Source: Datura wrightii (Eukaryota > Streptophyta > Magnoliopsida > Solanales > Solanaceae). Taken from it: a stretch of DNA of 64,000 bases. Shown one piece after another: positions 1 to 11,243 of the stretch (its first letter is position 1; every line of letters begins with the position of its first letter). The notes beneath the pieces are model-generated. The model did not search any database. It was not told the origin of the DNA and saw only the letters and a list, made by a program, of their open reading frames with translations. The stretch spans positions 73,260,501-73,324,500 of the forward strand of contig JASDFA010000007.1 in the NCBI GenBank assembly GCA_035772735.1, written 5' to 3'. The position numbers were made by a program, and so were the translations under genes.

Positions 1-823
1 ATTGAATTCAATGAATTTATTGTTAAGCATGCTTTTGAATTTCTTAATCATGATTAGCTAAATCATTAACAAGAGGTGTGTGATGATGAATGCTTAATTA
101 GAGTGTGTATTGTTAGAGTCATCTCAATGTTGTCTAAATAAATGTAAATATGTTAGATTCTCTTCAATCTATAATGGAAGATCCATTGATTATGACGTGG
201 GTCTAACTGTTCTTACCTGATTGTTGCTTGCAAAAGAATAATTAAGTATTGGAAGAGAATTTAATGGTGGGTATGGATGAGAGATTGCGAAATTGGGCTA
301 GAAATAGTCAAAACTACATTCTCACTCCTAATTAGTAGCTAATAGCTAGAAATTAGTGCAGCTACTAATCCAAATTTGATAAGGTTGAGCTAATGGGGGC
401 TAGAGGTTTGATAACACTCTAGTAAGAGGTGTTTGTAAATATGAAAAGCAGTAAATAGCCATTTTCTCAAGATTATTTACACTTATTGAACTTATGAGAT
501 GACCTAGCATGTTCCTATCTGGTTAGTATATCATCTATATCACACCTCTAGTCTTTGAAATTCTTGTCAACAACCTTGGCAATTTTGCTATTGCAGGTAA
601 CCAAATTAGCAATCATATTTTATTCCAAATTCCAAATTCCCCCACTTTGTTTATTTTTATGATATTTCTAAGTGGGGCGAGCTTACTTCAATTTCTCAAT
701 CGGCACTTATAATTAAAACTCATTAGTCCTTGTGGGATTCGATCCTGACATCCGTCAGGTTACTTGTTTTGATACAATGACCATGTATACCCTTCAATGA
801 GGAGTATATTTTGGACATTATCA
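1..823 (+). repeat. 5' LTR of element A, 3' portion only
   Basis: Positions 1-823 match 9089-9901, 52160-52981 and 60885-61703 with scattered differences. All four copies end close to TTATCA, and the two 5' LTRs (A and E) are followed by a primer-binding site. The U3 and palindromic-word part of this LTR lies to the left of the window. No gene is visible in this stretch. Confidence 0.85.
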
Positions 824-827
824 AAAA

Positions 828-846
828 TGGGGCCGTTGTCGGGGAT
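828..846 (+). other. Primer-binding site of element A (tRNA-Asp type)
   Basis: Four bases after the LTR end, TGGGGCCGTTGTCGGGGAT differs at two positions from the intact site in element C at 32537. The intact form is complementary to the 3' end of plant tRNA-Asp, the usual primer of Athila-lineage elements (from memory). Confidence 0.75.
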
Positions 847-946
847 TTGCGCTTGATATTTTTTTGTTGATCGTGGATTTGAAATATCTTTGCATCTTAG
901 GTATTTGACGTGATTATTGTAGTGCATTTTAGGATCTCACAACCAC

Positions 947-2560
947 ATGATTCATCACTCCCAAGCAGGTGATAGCTCAGTGGAAGGTAACATAGAGCAT
1001 GAGGATGATAATCTGGTGATGCCGGAGATTGCTGGAGTAATTTGGCTACCACCCATGGTAGGGAATTCGGTATTTCATGTCACAAGTACCATGTTGCATT
1101 TGTTGAAAATGAAGGGACTCTTCAGCAATGAACCAAGTGAGGACACAAATCGGCATTTGAGAAATTCTTGGAGATATGCCAACCTTTCAATATCACAAAC
1201 ATAAGTCAAGAGTCTATCAGACTATGGCTTTTCCCAGTTTCTCTAACAGGAGAAGCGACGATGTGGTTGGAAGAGTTGCCCCTTGGTTGTATTACATCTT
1301 GGCAAGAATTAACCGAAGCCTTCTTGGATCGTTTTTTCCCTCCATCAAAGATGCTGCAGCTAAGGGATGACATCACAAATTTCAGGCAAGAGCTGGGAAA
1401 GCCTTTGAATGAGGCATGGCTATGGTTCAAAAAAAGGTTTCTCTTTGTCCCAATCATGGTCTTCCTAATGGAGTGATTCTCCAAAACTTTTACCGAGCCC
1501 TTCACTCCATCAACAAACCCATTGCCAACAATTTAGCCGGAGAATCTATTATGGATCAAACATATGGGTTGACTAAATAACTTTTGGACATAATGACAAA
1601 AACCAATAGGGCTTAGCACATGCAAGAGACAAATGCATCTACACATGAGATCATCTCTAGTGCATTGGCGGCTAAGGTGCAGAAAAGCGATGAAGAGCAC
1701 GATGAAAATCTTGCTAAGATGATGACACAGCTAGAATTAATGAGAAAACATGTCATAGGGGTAGGGCCCAAGGTGGTAAATGATATAGGTATGAAAGTTC
1801 CTTTGAAATATGAAGGAGAATCGTCACCACCAAGGTACGAGGAAGATTTTCAATACATAGGGAATAAAACAGGAGGTCCTCGACCTGGGTTTCAAGGGAC
1901 AAATCAAGGGCCTTGGTGCCCAAGGGACGAAAATCAAGGCTGTGCACAGGGATGGCCCGAAAGATATGAAAGATGGGGAAATAGATAGCAGAATCAAGAG
2001 GAAGACCGCTATCATCGGAGTTCAAACCATTATATTCCCCCTCCAAAAGTTGGAAACTCCCAAAGTTTGCCAGGTGTGAGCGATGTCGATAGTTAAAAAA
2101 ATTGAAGAGATACTAGCAAGAGTCCCAAAGAAAGTGGAGTCAATTGAGAGCGGGGTCAAATAATTGAGAGGGGAGGTGTCTAACATTGCCCAAACAATGA
2201 GCTCACATTCAGCCTCCATCAAGCATTTGCAAGCCCAAATGAATCACTTGTCCACTAAAATGAACCCTCGAATGAAAGGAATGCTCCCAAGTGACACAAT
2301 GTCGAACCCAAAGAAAGATACTCAATGCATGACTATTATCACTAGGAGCGGTAAAGTGATCAGAGATGAACTAGTGAAGCCCAGAGAGGTTCATGACCCC
2401 AAATCAAATAAGGAAAATGGACTCGCTGAGATGCCAAAGACACCAAGGAGTGAGGAAAAGAGTGAAGAGGAAGGTGAGGAGAAGGATGATAAAATCCCCT
2501 CACATGTTGATGAGTCCCGAACGATGTCAAGGTTGAAGCAAGAGATCCACCCCCTTATCC
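947..2560 (+). pseudogene. Gag remnants of element A
   Basis: Gag forms the capsid-like particle that packages the element RNA. Pieces of the retrotransposon gag core lie in different frames: 947-1204 holds the N-terminal part, 1168-1476 the segment with GEATMWLEELP and DRFFPPSK, 1620-1988 a glutamate-rich and then glycine/arginine-rich C-terminal part. The fragments line up with the intact gag of element C (GEAKRWLK, RFFPSGK). At least one frameshift near 1170-1200, stops near 1475-1620 and more near 1985-2160 show that it is dead. No clear zinc knuckle is visible. The tail up to 2560 holds the TITRSGKVI-like motif found before the protease in these elements. Confidence 0.75.
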
Positions 2561-2567
2561 ACAACGG

Positions 2568-3257
2568 TTGGCCAACAAAAAGAAGGACGACCAGTTCACC
2601 AAATTTGTTGACATGTTTAGCAAGTTGTCCATTAATATACCATTGGTGGATGCTCTTCTCCAAATGCAAGGATATGCTAAATTTATGAAAGAATTGCTCA
2701 AAAAGAAAAAGGTGGTTGATGTAGGTAGTGGGGAGACGACGCACCATTGTAGTGCAATGATGATAAGCAATCATGCCCCCAAGCGGAAAGACCCTGGAGC
2801 TTTCACAATCCCTTATATAATTGGGATATGTATGTTTAAGAAAACTCTATGCGATCTTGGTGCCAGCATAAATTTAATTCCCTTAATCATTTTCAAGAAG
2901 TTGGGACGTGGAAGCACAAAGCCTATGTCTATGAGGTTGCTCATAGTGGATCGTTCCATAAAACAACCTATGGGGGTGTTAGAAGATGTATTGGTGAGGG
3001 GTGATAAATTAATCCTACCTACTGATTTCGTAGTCTTCAATTGTGAAATGGATGTGGAGGTACCCATTATTTTAGGGAGGCCATTGCTAGCTACAGGGAG
3101 AGCTTTAGTTGATATGGAGCTAGGGGAGCTCAAGTTTAGAGTTGGATGTGAAGAAGTCACCTTCAAGGTTAGCCTGTCAATTGAAACTCCAGCCGAATGC
3201 AAGGTGATAAAGGTGTTGCAGAAAGAGGATGAGGATAGTGGAATTGAGATAGAGTAG
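2568..3257 (+). CDS. Aspartic protease domain of element A
   Basis: An open frame of 229 codons, with no ATG at its left end because it continues a gag-protease polyprotein. The retropepsin-like core reads CDLGASINLIP (active-site Asp in the DLGAS variant usual for this lineage), and ILGRPLLATGRALVD is the second conserved block. The upstream segment with INIPLVDALLQMQGYAKFMKELL is the linker also present in B1 and C. The frame is uninterrupted although the neighbouring gag is broken. It stops at 3255 and runs almost directly into the hairpin motif at 3307, without any reverse transcriptase. In B1 a linker, RT, RNase H and integrase follow at the same point, so several kilobases have been deleted here. 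Confidence 0.85.
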   Translation: MANKKKDDQFTKFVDMFSKLSINIPLVDALLQMQGYAKFMKELLKKKKVVDVGSGETTHHCSAMMISNHAPKRKDPGAFTIPYIIGICMFKKTLCDLGASINLIPLIIFKKLGRGSTKPMSMRLLIVDRSIKQPMGVLEDVLVRGDKLILPTDFVVFNCEMDVEVPIILGRPLLATGRALVDMELGELKFRVGCEEVTFKVSLSIETPAECKVIKVLQKEDEDSGIEIE

Positions 3258-3306
3258 ATAGAGTCGGAGGATGATTTGTCAAAGGAAAATTGTTAAACGA
3301 AAGCTA

Positions 3307-3354
3307 CGTCATGCCACGACGTTAACTAAGGCGCTTCTTGGGAGGCAAACCAAG
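3307..3354 (+). promoter_or_regulatory. Conserved post-pol hairpin motif, copy in A
   Basis: A GTC-N7-GAC mini-hairpin is followed by GTTAACTAAGGCGCT and a stem-loop: CTTGG (3337-3341) pairs with CCAAG (3350-3354) around a loop containing AGGCAA. Equivalent copies lie at 14992-15039, 15080-15126 and 35079-35124, always just after the protease/pol stop codon. Its function is unknown to me. Confidence 0.7.
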
Positions 3355-3439
3355 TGTTTTATTTAATTTATGTTATGTCTTTGTTGTTTTCATTTTTATT
3401 AGAATCAAATAAGTAAGGAGCAATATAGGAAAAAACCAC

Positions 3440-4800
3440 AACAACGGGGGAACTTTGTTGGACCAGCGAGTCGCTGATCTAGAAGCGCGAGCCGCCGCCT
3501 CAGGTTCACAAGAAGGTAAAAGGTTGGGACTTTAAGCATTTGATCGGCAGACACTCCGGTGAACCGTCGATGCAAAATCATGTATCGCTGGTAGGTCGCC
3601 GATACAACACAGATCAGCTGAAGCATTGGAGCCTAAGAGGCGGCTCACCGGCCGGATCACCGATCTGGTTCACGAATCACTGGTCAATAGCTGGTAGAAA
3701 TATAGTGAACAGAGCATGATTTATAGTGAAAAAAGGTAAAGCAGTAGAATGTCGGTTCAATTCGGCGAACTGCTGATGCATCGCCGGTTAAGGTAGGAGC
3801 TTGTTTCAGAATTTAAATCATGTGTTGACCCACCTAACCCAAAATACTAGCTTGAGTCGCCCTATCCTACATAATATTCCCTTAAATCTCCCTTTTTACC
3901 ATTTTTCCACGCCCTTTTTGTCTTCCCAATACCCAACTTTTCAACTTTTCCATCTTTCCACTTCCCGCCAACACAATAACTCACCATTACTACGTCACCT
4001 TCTTATCAACCTATCACTATCCTCCCCTTGTCCATATAAAACCTCTCCCTTCCTTCACCAATATTTTAACTCTACTCATATTCACTCACATAAATCCTCT
4101 CACTACACAACCCTCTACAACACCCATTGATGAAAGTTGCTAAGCTGTCACTAGCTAGAGTTGAGAAATTCATTCCGATAGTGTGGTAATGTATCCTTGT
4201 CTCTTTTATGTTCTCAAATGGAACATTAATTGTAATTTTCATGTGGCCTACCATGCTTGTCCTTGCACTTCTATTGCTTTTCCTTCCCATTAGATTCATG
4301 ATTTGTGCTCTATTTGTTTAAATGTGTAGGGGATTGATGAGGTGTTTGTGTAAATTTTAATGGGGTGACGTCTAAGTAACCTACTAGGATTGAAATTTCT
4401 TACTCTGCCCAATGATAGAATAGGTGATGCCATTCTTAGGGGCAAAAAGTCATTTCAGTCCTATTTCATGTGTAGATTTGATGTTTCACCAAAATGTGTG
4501 TGGGTATTTTTAAATGGGCGCCATTGAAATGTTTGGATTAATTTAGCGATGATGAATTTCAGCGATTCACTGGTGGAGTCCGGCAAACCATCAATAAAAC
4601 ATCGGTGCAAGGCATCATTGGCTTAGGCCACTGTCTGGCTCCCGAGTGGCATCGACGGTTCATGGATCGGGTGACTCGCCGCCTTGTCGCTGGTAAACCC
4701 TGGGTCGACTTAGTTTTCTGTTTCACATCGGCGAGGCCTCGGCGGTTCGCGAATTCATCATGCGACTCGCCGGTGTTCCGCTGATGCTACCTGTTATTTT
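3440..4800 (+). other. Pre-ORF3 spacer of A with palindromic-word arrays
   Basis: There is no credible gene here. Two GC-rich patches, about 3455-3800 and 4555-4795, are made of shuffled variants of one word family (CCGGTGAACCG, ATCGGCG, CGCCGAT, GACTCGCCG) with frequent short inverted repeats. The AT-rich stretch between them has one incidental ORF (3801-4130) of proline/serine/histidine-rich low-complexity sequence. The same words recur inside the LTRs of A and E (8515-8815, 51570-51880, 60295-60600) and before the ORF3 of E (55955-56290). Confidence 0.65.
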
Positions 4801-4869
4801 AACATTCTTGCTTCTCATTTCACTCTTTAAATAGCTTTAGTTATTTCAATTCAAGTACATTGTGGCTGC

Positions 4870-4885
4870 TACTAACACTTTGCAG
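4870..4885 (+). promoter_or_regulatory. Candidate 3' splice site before ORF3 of A
   Basis: TACTAAC (4870-4876) is followed by CACTTTGCAG ending at 4885, seven bases before the ORF3 ATG at 4893. The same layout is seen before ORF3 in B1 and H and, less strictly, in C. The branch-like A to AG distance is short for a plant intron, so the true branch point may lie further upstream. Confidence 0.5.
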
Positions 4886-4892
4886 AAATATC

Positions 4893-6409
4893 ATGTCTTT
4901 ATCCAGAAATACCGGAAGAGGCAAGGCCCCCGCTTCATCCTCCAACAAGGGCAAGGACAAAGCCAAGGCATCAGCACCACCTGCGAACTCCAAAGAGGCC
5001 ATCATACTCTGTATCCTTAACCTGAAGGAGCATTATGTCATATGCCAGGATCGGTCCATAACTATGGAGAAGCTATTTGACCTAGCAAGCTTGCTTGGTG
5101 ATCTCCCTAACATCACTACCCAATTCACATACCGACAATGGCATGCTTTTTGAAATCCTCTCCCGCCTTACTACCCTAGCCTGGTACTAGAGTTCTATGC
5201 TTCCTACCAAGCCATACAGGATAGTATGCAACATAGAGGCAAAGTTGATGACTTTTCGTGCCTGCCCTCGGTCATGATAAGAGGAGTGGAAATAGACATT
5301 ACTCCAGCAGCCATCAACTACTTATTCTAGGAATATGAGATCGACTCGGGTACAGAGTATATGGCCCGGGTGGCGGACATGAAGGACCAATTCTCCTGGA
5401 TAGCTCTAATAATCACACTGATAAAACCTTTGTGGGCATCCATGGGAGGCAAAATCTCTTCCCACGACTCGAAGTTTGAGGCCAAGTTATGGTTGGACTT
5501 TTTTTGTAGCCATATCATTCCCTCCAAGAATGAGAAAAGGGTTAGCTTGGAAACAACAATTCTCATCTCCTGCATCATGTCCAGATTCCCCATTAACTTT
5601 GGGGAGATTGTGGTCCAACAAATGAAAAAGAAGGCACACATGTACAACACTTCCATGCCATATGTTGTCCACATTTCCCAACTGCGCTCACAAGTTGGAG
5701 TGCCCTTATTCCCGGATGAAACCCCTCCCGCTACTTTAGGAGTGATTGCCATTGACCGGAAGAGAGATGCCGAGGCACCCATAATGAAGAGGAAAATATT
5801 GCAATCCTTTGTGGTTTCTAAGGGATCCCTTTCCCATGGGTCAGACCACTCACAACATGCCCTGGATTTGAACATGCCACAGCACAAAGGGTCAGGCCAA
5901 GCTTCGGGTGACATGCCTCCTCGGGGAGCATCTCCCCCTCCTCAATCCTCCCAATCGGTCTCTATAGACTTATGGAAATGACCAACTCTCACGAGAACTA
6001 ACTCTAAAGATTGGCCAAGAGTCTCCCCACACTCATTGCTCAAACAATTAAGATGGAGCTTAAATCTTTATATGAGAGTGTCACTACACTGTGCAAGAGG
6101 GTGGATGCAGTTGAGGGGGCTGTCACCTCTCTTCAAACTGAGGTGCAGGAATTGAAGAGCCGAACTTCAACAGAGGTGCCTGACATGAGTGCCCTGGATA
6201 CTGCAATGGCTGCTCTCTCCATAGTTTGGGTCTCCATTAATGATCTATTCGAGGGTTTTTGGGATGATTTTGCTGGGCTAGATGAGGCTAGTGGTATGGT
6301 GCAGGTGATTCCACTGATGATAATGACCTGCTTAGGGAGTTTCTTGTCCCTTTCCCTCTTGCATGCATACATTAGGGACAATGTATTCTCTTATGTGGGG
6401 GAGGGATGA
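4893..6409 (+). pseudogene. ORF3 of element A (plant transposon protein-like), broken
   Basis: From ATG 4893 one frame runs to the stop at 5979 with two internal stops (5151 and about 5329). The N-terminus is lysine/alanine/serine-rich. The core carries LEFYASYQAIQD, PSVMIRGVEIDITPAAINYLF, FEAKLWLDFFCSHIIPS and SLETTILISCIMSRFPINFGEIV, the layout I associate with Pfam 'putative plant transposon protein' (PF20167, recalled). The region from 6011, in a shifted frame, encodes a heptad-like helix (TLIAQTIKMELKSLYESV, RVDAVEGAVTSLQTEVQEL), probably a coiled coil belonging to the same protein, as in E. The molecular role of the family is not established; its place downstream of pol is where Athila elements carry env-like ORFs. 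No membrane segment is evident in the core. Confidence 0.7.
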
Positions 6410-8330
6410 GTGTTTGTTTCTAGGGGGGTCATTGATTGGTTCATTGATGTTTGTTTTCCTTGAATTGATTCGATGCAGCTTTTGTTAGGCTTTTGTTTAT
6501 TGTGGTTTTGATGATTTCCCTTGTCGATCTTGTCATGATAATTAAATGAATGACATGATTTAGCTTTTGAATGACGATGTGTTAGAACCAAAAGAGTCTT
6601 CGTTTTGAATTAATAAACTTTGCATGCATGACCTGAGTTTTACTTGCTTTCTTGTTTTCCTCTGTAAATAGTAGGATAGTAAATAAACTCCAAGGGTTTT
6701 CTTTAGAACACGGTTCTTTCCCAAGGAACATTTTTTCGTTTTCCTTCCCTTTCTGTTGTCGAAACAGGTTGGCACTTCCCGATGGTAGACTGTGTGGCAG
6801 CTCTCTTAAGGGAAAATGCCACATTGCTTTTGATTGTTGCTGTTGAGTTTTTCTTTTATGAAGTTGTTTTGAGCGGAACCACCAGAAAATTTTTGAAATG
6901 AAATTTTAAAATAGTGGCATTAAAATGAAAGATAATGAGCAGATGTTTGAAGCAAGAGCATGGCACTCTTTGTCATACTTTGTAAATTCCTTGCTTGATT
7001 TATGAGTTTGCATGCTTTGATGCCCTGACTTGAAATCTTTGATGAAAATCACTCTTGTGGACCCTTTAAGGGAGATTCCTTGTGTGGTGAAAATTTTTTG
7101 GTGAATCTCATGCATGACTTCTTGTCTAGAACTTTCCCCAAGTGTGACTCAAGGCGAAATCCTAGATGTATTTGCACTTAGAACATGATTTTAAGATTTC
7201 CTTTGTTTAGCCACTTCACCCATATACCTTCCTTTATTGTTTATCTTTGTTATCCAACGTTGAGCCTTAGACCCTTTCTTTGGAAACCACATTACAAGCC
7301 TTAAGACTATTCGTAATACCTCTTTTTGTCACCCATCCTCCTTAAGTCCTAGTGAAAAGATAATGATAAAATGAGGCTTCAAGCCTAAGAAAAAGGGAGT
7401 GATAAGGAAAAAAATGAGAAATGAGGCAAAAGCCCAAAGTTTGGGGGTGTGCAAGGTAAACATGAGAATTTCAGTTTGAGGTAGCACCATAATGTGTAAA
7501 AATGCATAAAATGATAAATCGAAAAGAGAAAAAGAATTTTTGTGAACTGGTGCTTCCTCTTTCTTAGATAAGGCTAATTGTGAGAGAGAAAGAAGTTATA
7601 AGGAGGGTCATTGAGAAATGAAAGTTATAGATGATGAAAGAGGAGAAATAAGGTAAGGTGATTGAAAAGAGTTGACGGGAGGTTTGTTCACAAAAGGCAT
7701 TAGGGAGATTCGAGTCACTATAGCTAGATTTTCATCCTACTCTTAACCTAAGCCTACATTATAACCTGCAAGTCCTAAGTGATTTTAAGTGCAGTTGCTC
7801 TACATTAGTGGCAAATTACATGAAGGGCAAGCCTATTGGTCAAGTTGTGTACATGAAGATTTCTTTTTGGAGAGTAAGCGTGATTATTTCTTCCAAGCAA
7901 TCCTTTGTGTGTATTTAGTGATTTCATGATAAAAGAATAGGGATTCTTCTTTCGATGAGTGGCACCATCCCTTTTTGAGGACACAAGTGCATTTAGAGTT
8001 GATGTGTGGATAGGGCAAGAGAAGTGTAAACTCTATGACAAGTTTTGAATGTGCACTAATTATTAATTGAGATTCTATGTGTGTTTCATGGATAAACAAT
8101 GCCTTTGTTTTACAAAATGAATCCTCTCTTGAATCGTCTGGTGAAGGGTGGTAGCCTCTTGAATTATCTTCATTGTTTTGGTTTTCAGAGGAATTTTCTT
8201 CTATTTTTCGGTGAGATTGGTGAGCTTTTTTGGGTTTTTGTTGACAGGTGGTTATTAATGTTGAAACTTTTGTGCATTGGCATGTTTTTCTACTGCTAAG
8301 AATTGCATTACTTGAGGAAAAGTATTGGTT
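6410..8330 (+). other. 3' untranslated region of element A
   Basis: About 1.9 kb without a credible gene. It holds two boxes shared with other families: 6691-6820 (GGTTCTTT, then GTTGGCACTTCCCGATGGTAG and TCTTAAGGGAAAATG), matched at 58481-58615 in E and more loosely at 38096-38190 in C; and 7822-7890 (AGGGCAAGCCTATTGGTCA followed by GGAGAGTAAGCGTGATTA), matched at 59600-59665, 39149-39212 and 42741-42810. Short ORFs here, such as 8099-8299, are not supported. Confidence 0.65.
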
Positions 8331-8344
8331 CAAGTTTGGGGGTT
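8331..8344 (+). other. Polypurine tract of element A
   Basis: CAAGTTTGGGGGTT lies immediately before the 3' LTR start TGATGAG, as does nearly the same string at 60116 in E. In LTR elements such a tract primes plus-strand DNA synthesis. Confidence 0.7.
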
Positions 8345-9901
8345 TGATGAGCTTTTAAATTAACCAACTCATTAGGCTTTTAAACCTGACTTTTGCCTAG
8401 TTTTTGAGTTGTTTATATAGATTTTATGCCCTTTTTGCTTATGTTGTGTGCAGATGCCTAATGTGAAGAAAAGAGCAAGAAATCGAGCAAAAAGAACGAA
8501 GTGAGAGGAAATTCAGTGTTCCACCGAAGAAGACCGGCGAAACGTTGGTCCAAAGCTAATTCCCACAGCCTTTGGGTAACAAGCCACCGGAGAAATGTTA
8601 GTTAGCAATGACGACTCACCGATTCAGCTACCGAATGACACCTAACTTGCTGGATTGAAGCGAAAATGATAGGCAGTGCCTGGATGGAGATTGGCGAAAT
8701 GACGACAGAATCGCCACTGACTACTGGAATGCATTGAAGCATCAGATAATGTAGCCAGCGGTCCGCGATTTTCTATCAGTGAACCGCCCGTAGTCCTGCC
8801 GAGTCCAAAATGCTACTCAGGGGAAAAATTATTCAGCAAGGAAAAAGAGAGAGAAGATGCCCTATGTTCTTTGATATATAAATTCTACCATGTAATAAGT
8901 ATATCATAGCAGATGATATCATATCATCTTTTTCTTTTTCTATCTTTAAAACACTCTTTGGAGAGAAGAGGAGAATTTGATTGGTGGAATTTCAAAAGTA
9001 CTATTCTCTTCTTCTTCTTCTTCTTAATAGAAAGGTATTGTCATTGTTGAAGACTACTTGTGAACTTGATTTTACTACTCTTGTTATTGAATTCAATGAG
9101 TTTATTGTTAAATGTGCTTTGAATTTCTTAATCATGAGTAGCTAAATCATTATCTAGAGGTGTGTGATGATTAATGCTTAACTATAGTGGGTATTGCGAG
9201 AGTCATCTTAATATTGGTTAAATAAATGTAAATCTGTTAGATTCTCTTAAGTCTATAATGGATGATCCATTGATTATGATTTTGGTCTAATTATTCTTAC
9301 TTGATTGTTGCTTGCAAAAGAATAATTAAGTATTGAAAGTGAATTTAATGGTGGATATGGATGAGAGATTGTGAAATTGGGACAGAAATAGCTAAACTTA
9401 CATTCTCAGTCCTAATTAGAAGCTAATAGCTAGAAATTAGTGAAACTACTAATCCAAATCTGATCGGGTTGAGCTAATGGTGGCTAGAGGTTTGATAAAA
9501 CTCTAGTAAGAGGTATTTATAAAGCTCAAAAGCAGTAAATACCCATTTTCCCAGGATTATTTGCACTAATTAGACTTATGAGATGACCTAGCATGTCCCT
9601 ATCTAGTTAGTATATCATCTACACCACACCTCTAGTCTTTCACATTCTTGTCAACAACCTTTGTTAATTTTGCTATTGTCGGTAACCAAATTAGCAATCA
9701 CATTCTATTCCAAATTCCCCCAATTTGTTTATTTTTATGTTATTTCTAATTGGTGCAAGCTAACTTCAATTTCTCAAATGACACTTATAATTATCACTCA
9801 CTCGTCCTTGTTGGATTGACCCCGACATACATCGGGTTACTTATTTTGATACAACAAGCGTGTATACCCTTCATATGAGGAGTATATTTTGGACGTTATT
9901 G
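8345..9901 (+). repeat. 3' LTR of element A (about 1557 bp)
   Basis: It starts TGATGAGCTTTTAAATT, matching 51409 and 60130 in E, and ends at the TTATCA-equivalent position (here TTATTG). A palindromic-word array lies at 8515-8815, a TATA-like GATATATAAATT at about 8873-8884, and a (CTT)n run at 9006-9025. After 9901 the sequence switches to B1 gag. No gene inside. Confidence 0.85.
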
Positions 9902-9906
9902 GTGAT

Positions 9907-11243
9907 TTCCCTTTTCGCTAGGGTGTGAGGAAACACTATGGTTGGCTAAATGGCCAAACGATTCTATCACTACTTGGGGGGAGCTTAAAAGAGTCGTTCT
10001 TGAAAGATTCTTCCCACCTTCTAGAGCATTGCATCTAAAAGAAGAAATCTACAACTTTAGGCAGTTGAATTCTGAAGCACTTCATGAGACGTGGATGCGG
10101 TTCAACAAGAAGCTAAAAAAGGTGCCCAACCACAAAATCCCAAATGATACATTATTGGAGATATTCTATAGGTCTCTGAATGCTAACACCAAGACGTTGG
10201 ATGATATTTTATCGGGCGAAACATTCATGAGTTATACTTATACTGAAGCTGCTGAGGTCCTTGACAGGATAACCAAAAACAACTGCGTATGGCATACAAG
10301 AGAGTCGAAAGCTCTGGCTAGTACTTATGCAGTAGGTTAAAACCACAATGGGGCTTCTTGCTAAGCATTTTGTGGGAGCCGGGGATGAAAAAGTGAATGC
10401 AGTGGGTTCTCAGGCCAAGGTCCCGAGAAATGATGGATGCGAATCAGAATCTGAGGAGGAAGCAAAGTACCTGAATGATCAAGGGACGGGTTTTCGGACC
10501 AACACATAAGGGTATAACAAAGACTCTTGGTGTCAAGGTCAGGGAACATAAGGTCGGAACAATTACAGAGATAAGAACTACAACCGCGGCTAATACAGGG
10601 ATAGGAGCAGAGGCAGAGACAATGATGACTGGAAAAAGCATGAGGAGTAAAAAATGATAGAAGCGGTCTATATGTTCCTACAAGGAACTGTGAGCCAGAG
10701 TCTAGTGGTTCAAGGGTGGAAGACATGTAGTCTAAGCTACTCAAGCAGATGGAGGTGATAGATGGCCATTTTAAGGAACTCCGCACTGATATTTTTGTTC
10801 TGAACCAAAAGGTGGAATCACATGCCATTGCCATTAAGCAGACTGAGTAGCAGCTTGTTCAGATGTCTCTTCCTATGAACCAGAAGCAGAAGGGCACGCT
10901 TCCCAGCAATACAGTTCAAAATCTGAAAAATAACAATCATTGCATGGCGGTCACTACTAGGAGTAGGAAGGCGACAGTTGATCCTCCAAGGATGGTTGTG
11001 ACTGATGAGATAGTTGAGCCCTTAGTGATTGATAATGATAGGGTGGCCGACTCCAAGGAATAGGTTTTCATTGATGACTCAGTGAAGAAGACATCTCCTA
11101 GTAATGTAGCATAGCACGGGTCTGTCAAGGAGAAGGGGAAGGAGGTACCTCAGAAGATCATGCCTATTCTTAGACCTCCTCCCCATTTCCCACAGAGGCT
11201 AAAGAAGAAGGTCGAAGATAGGATGTATCACAAATTCATTTTA
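9907..11243 (+). pseudogene. Gag of B1, 3' half, degenerate
   Basis: Sequence from 9907 aligns with the middle of the element C gag. The open stretch 9942-10340 reads LWLAKWPNDSITTWGELKRV, ERFFPPSRALHLKEEIYNFR and HETWMRFNKKLKKVPNHKIP, the conserved retrotransposon gag core. Beyond 10340 the frame is broken repeatedly; remnants of an Arg/Gly/Asn-rich region (about 10560-10640) and of the VTTRSRKA motif before the protease (about 10950-10980) remain. The N-terminal half of gag is separated from it by element A. Confidence 0.7.

Larger units (their letters stand above)
1..9901 (+). mobile_element. Element A: Athila-like LTR retrotransposon lacking RT/RH/INT
   Basis: The block is bounded by related sequence at 1-823 and 8345-9901, the 3' part of a 5' LTR and a whole 3' LTR (TGATGAG at the left end; the right end is degenerate). 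A degenerate tRNA-Asp-type primer site follows the first LTR and a polypurine tract precedes the second. Inside, in order: gag remnants, a retropepsin domain, a conserved hairpin, palindromic-word spacer, a broken ORF3 and a long 3' UTR. Reverse transcriptase, RNase H and integrase are absent. The same family returns as element E at 51409-61703. The right border falls in the middle of the gag of B1, so A is inserted in B1. The left target duplication lies outside the window. Confidence 0.85.

Noticed and set aside
3801..4130. 109-codon ORF between word arrays of A
   Set aside because: Low-complexity Ser/His/Pro/Asn product, no start signal, not conserved in E.
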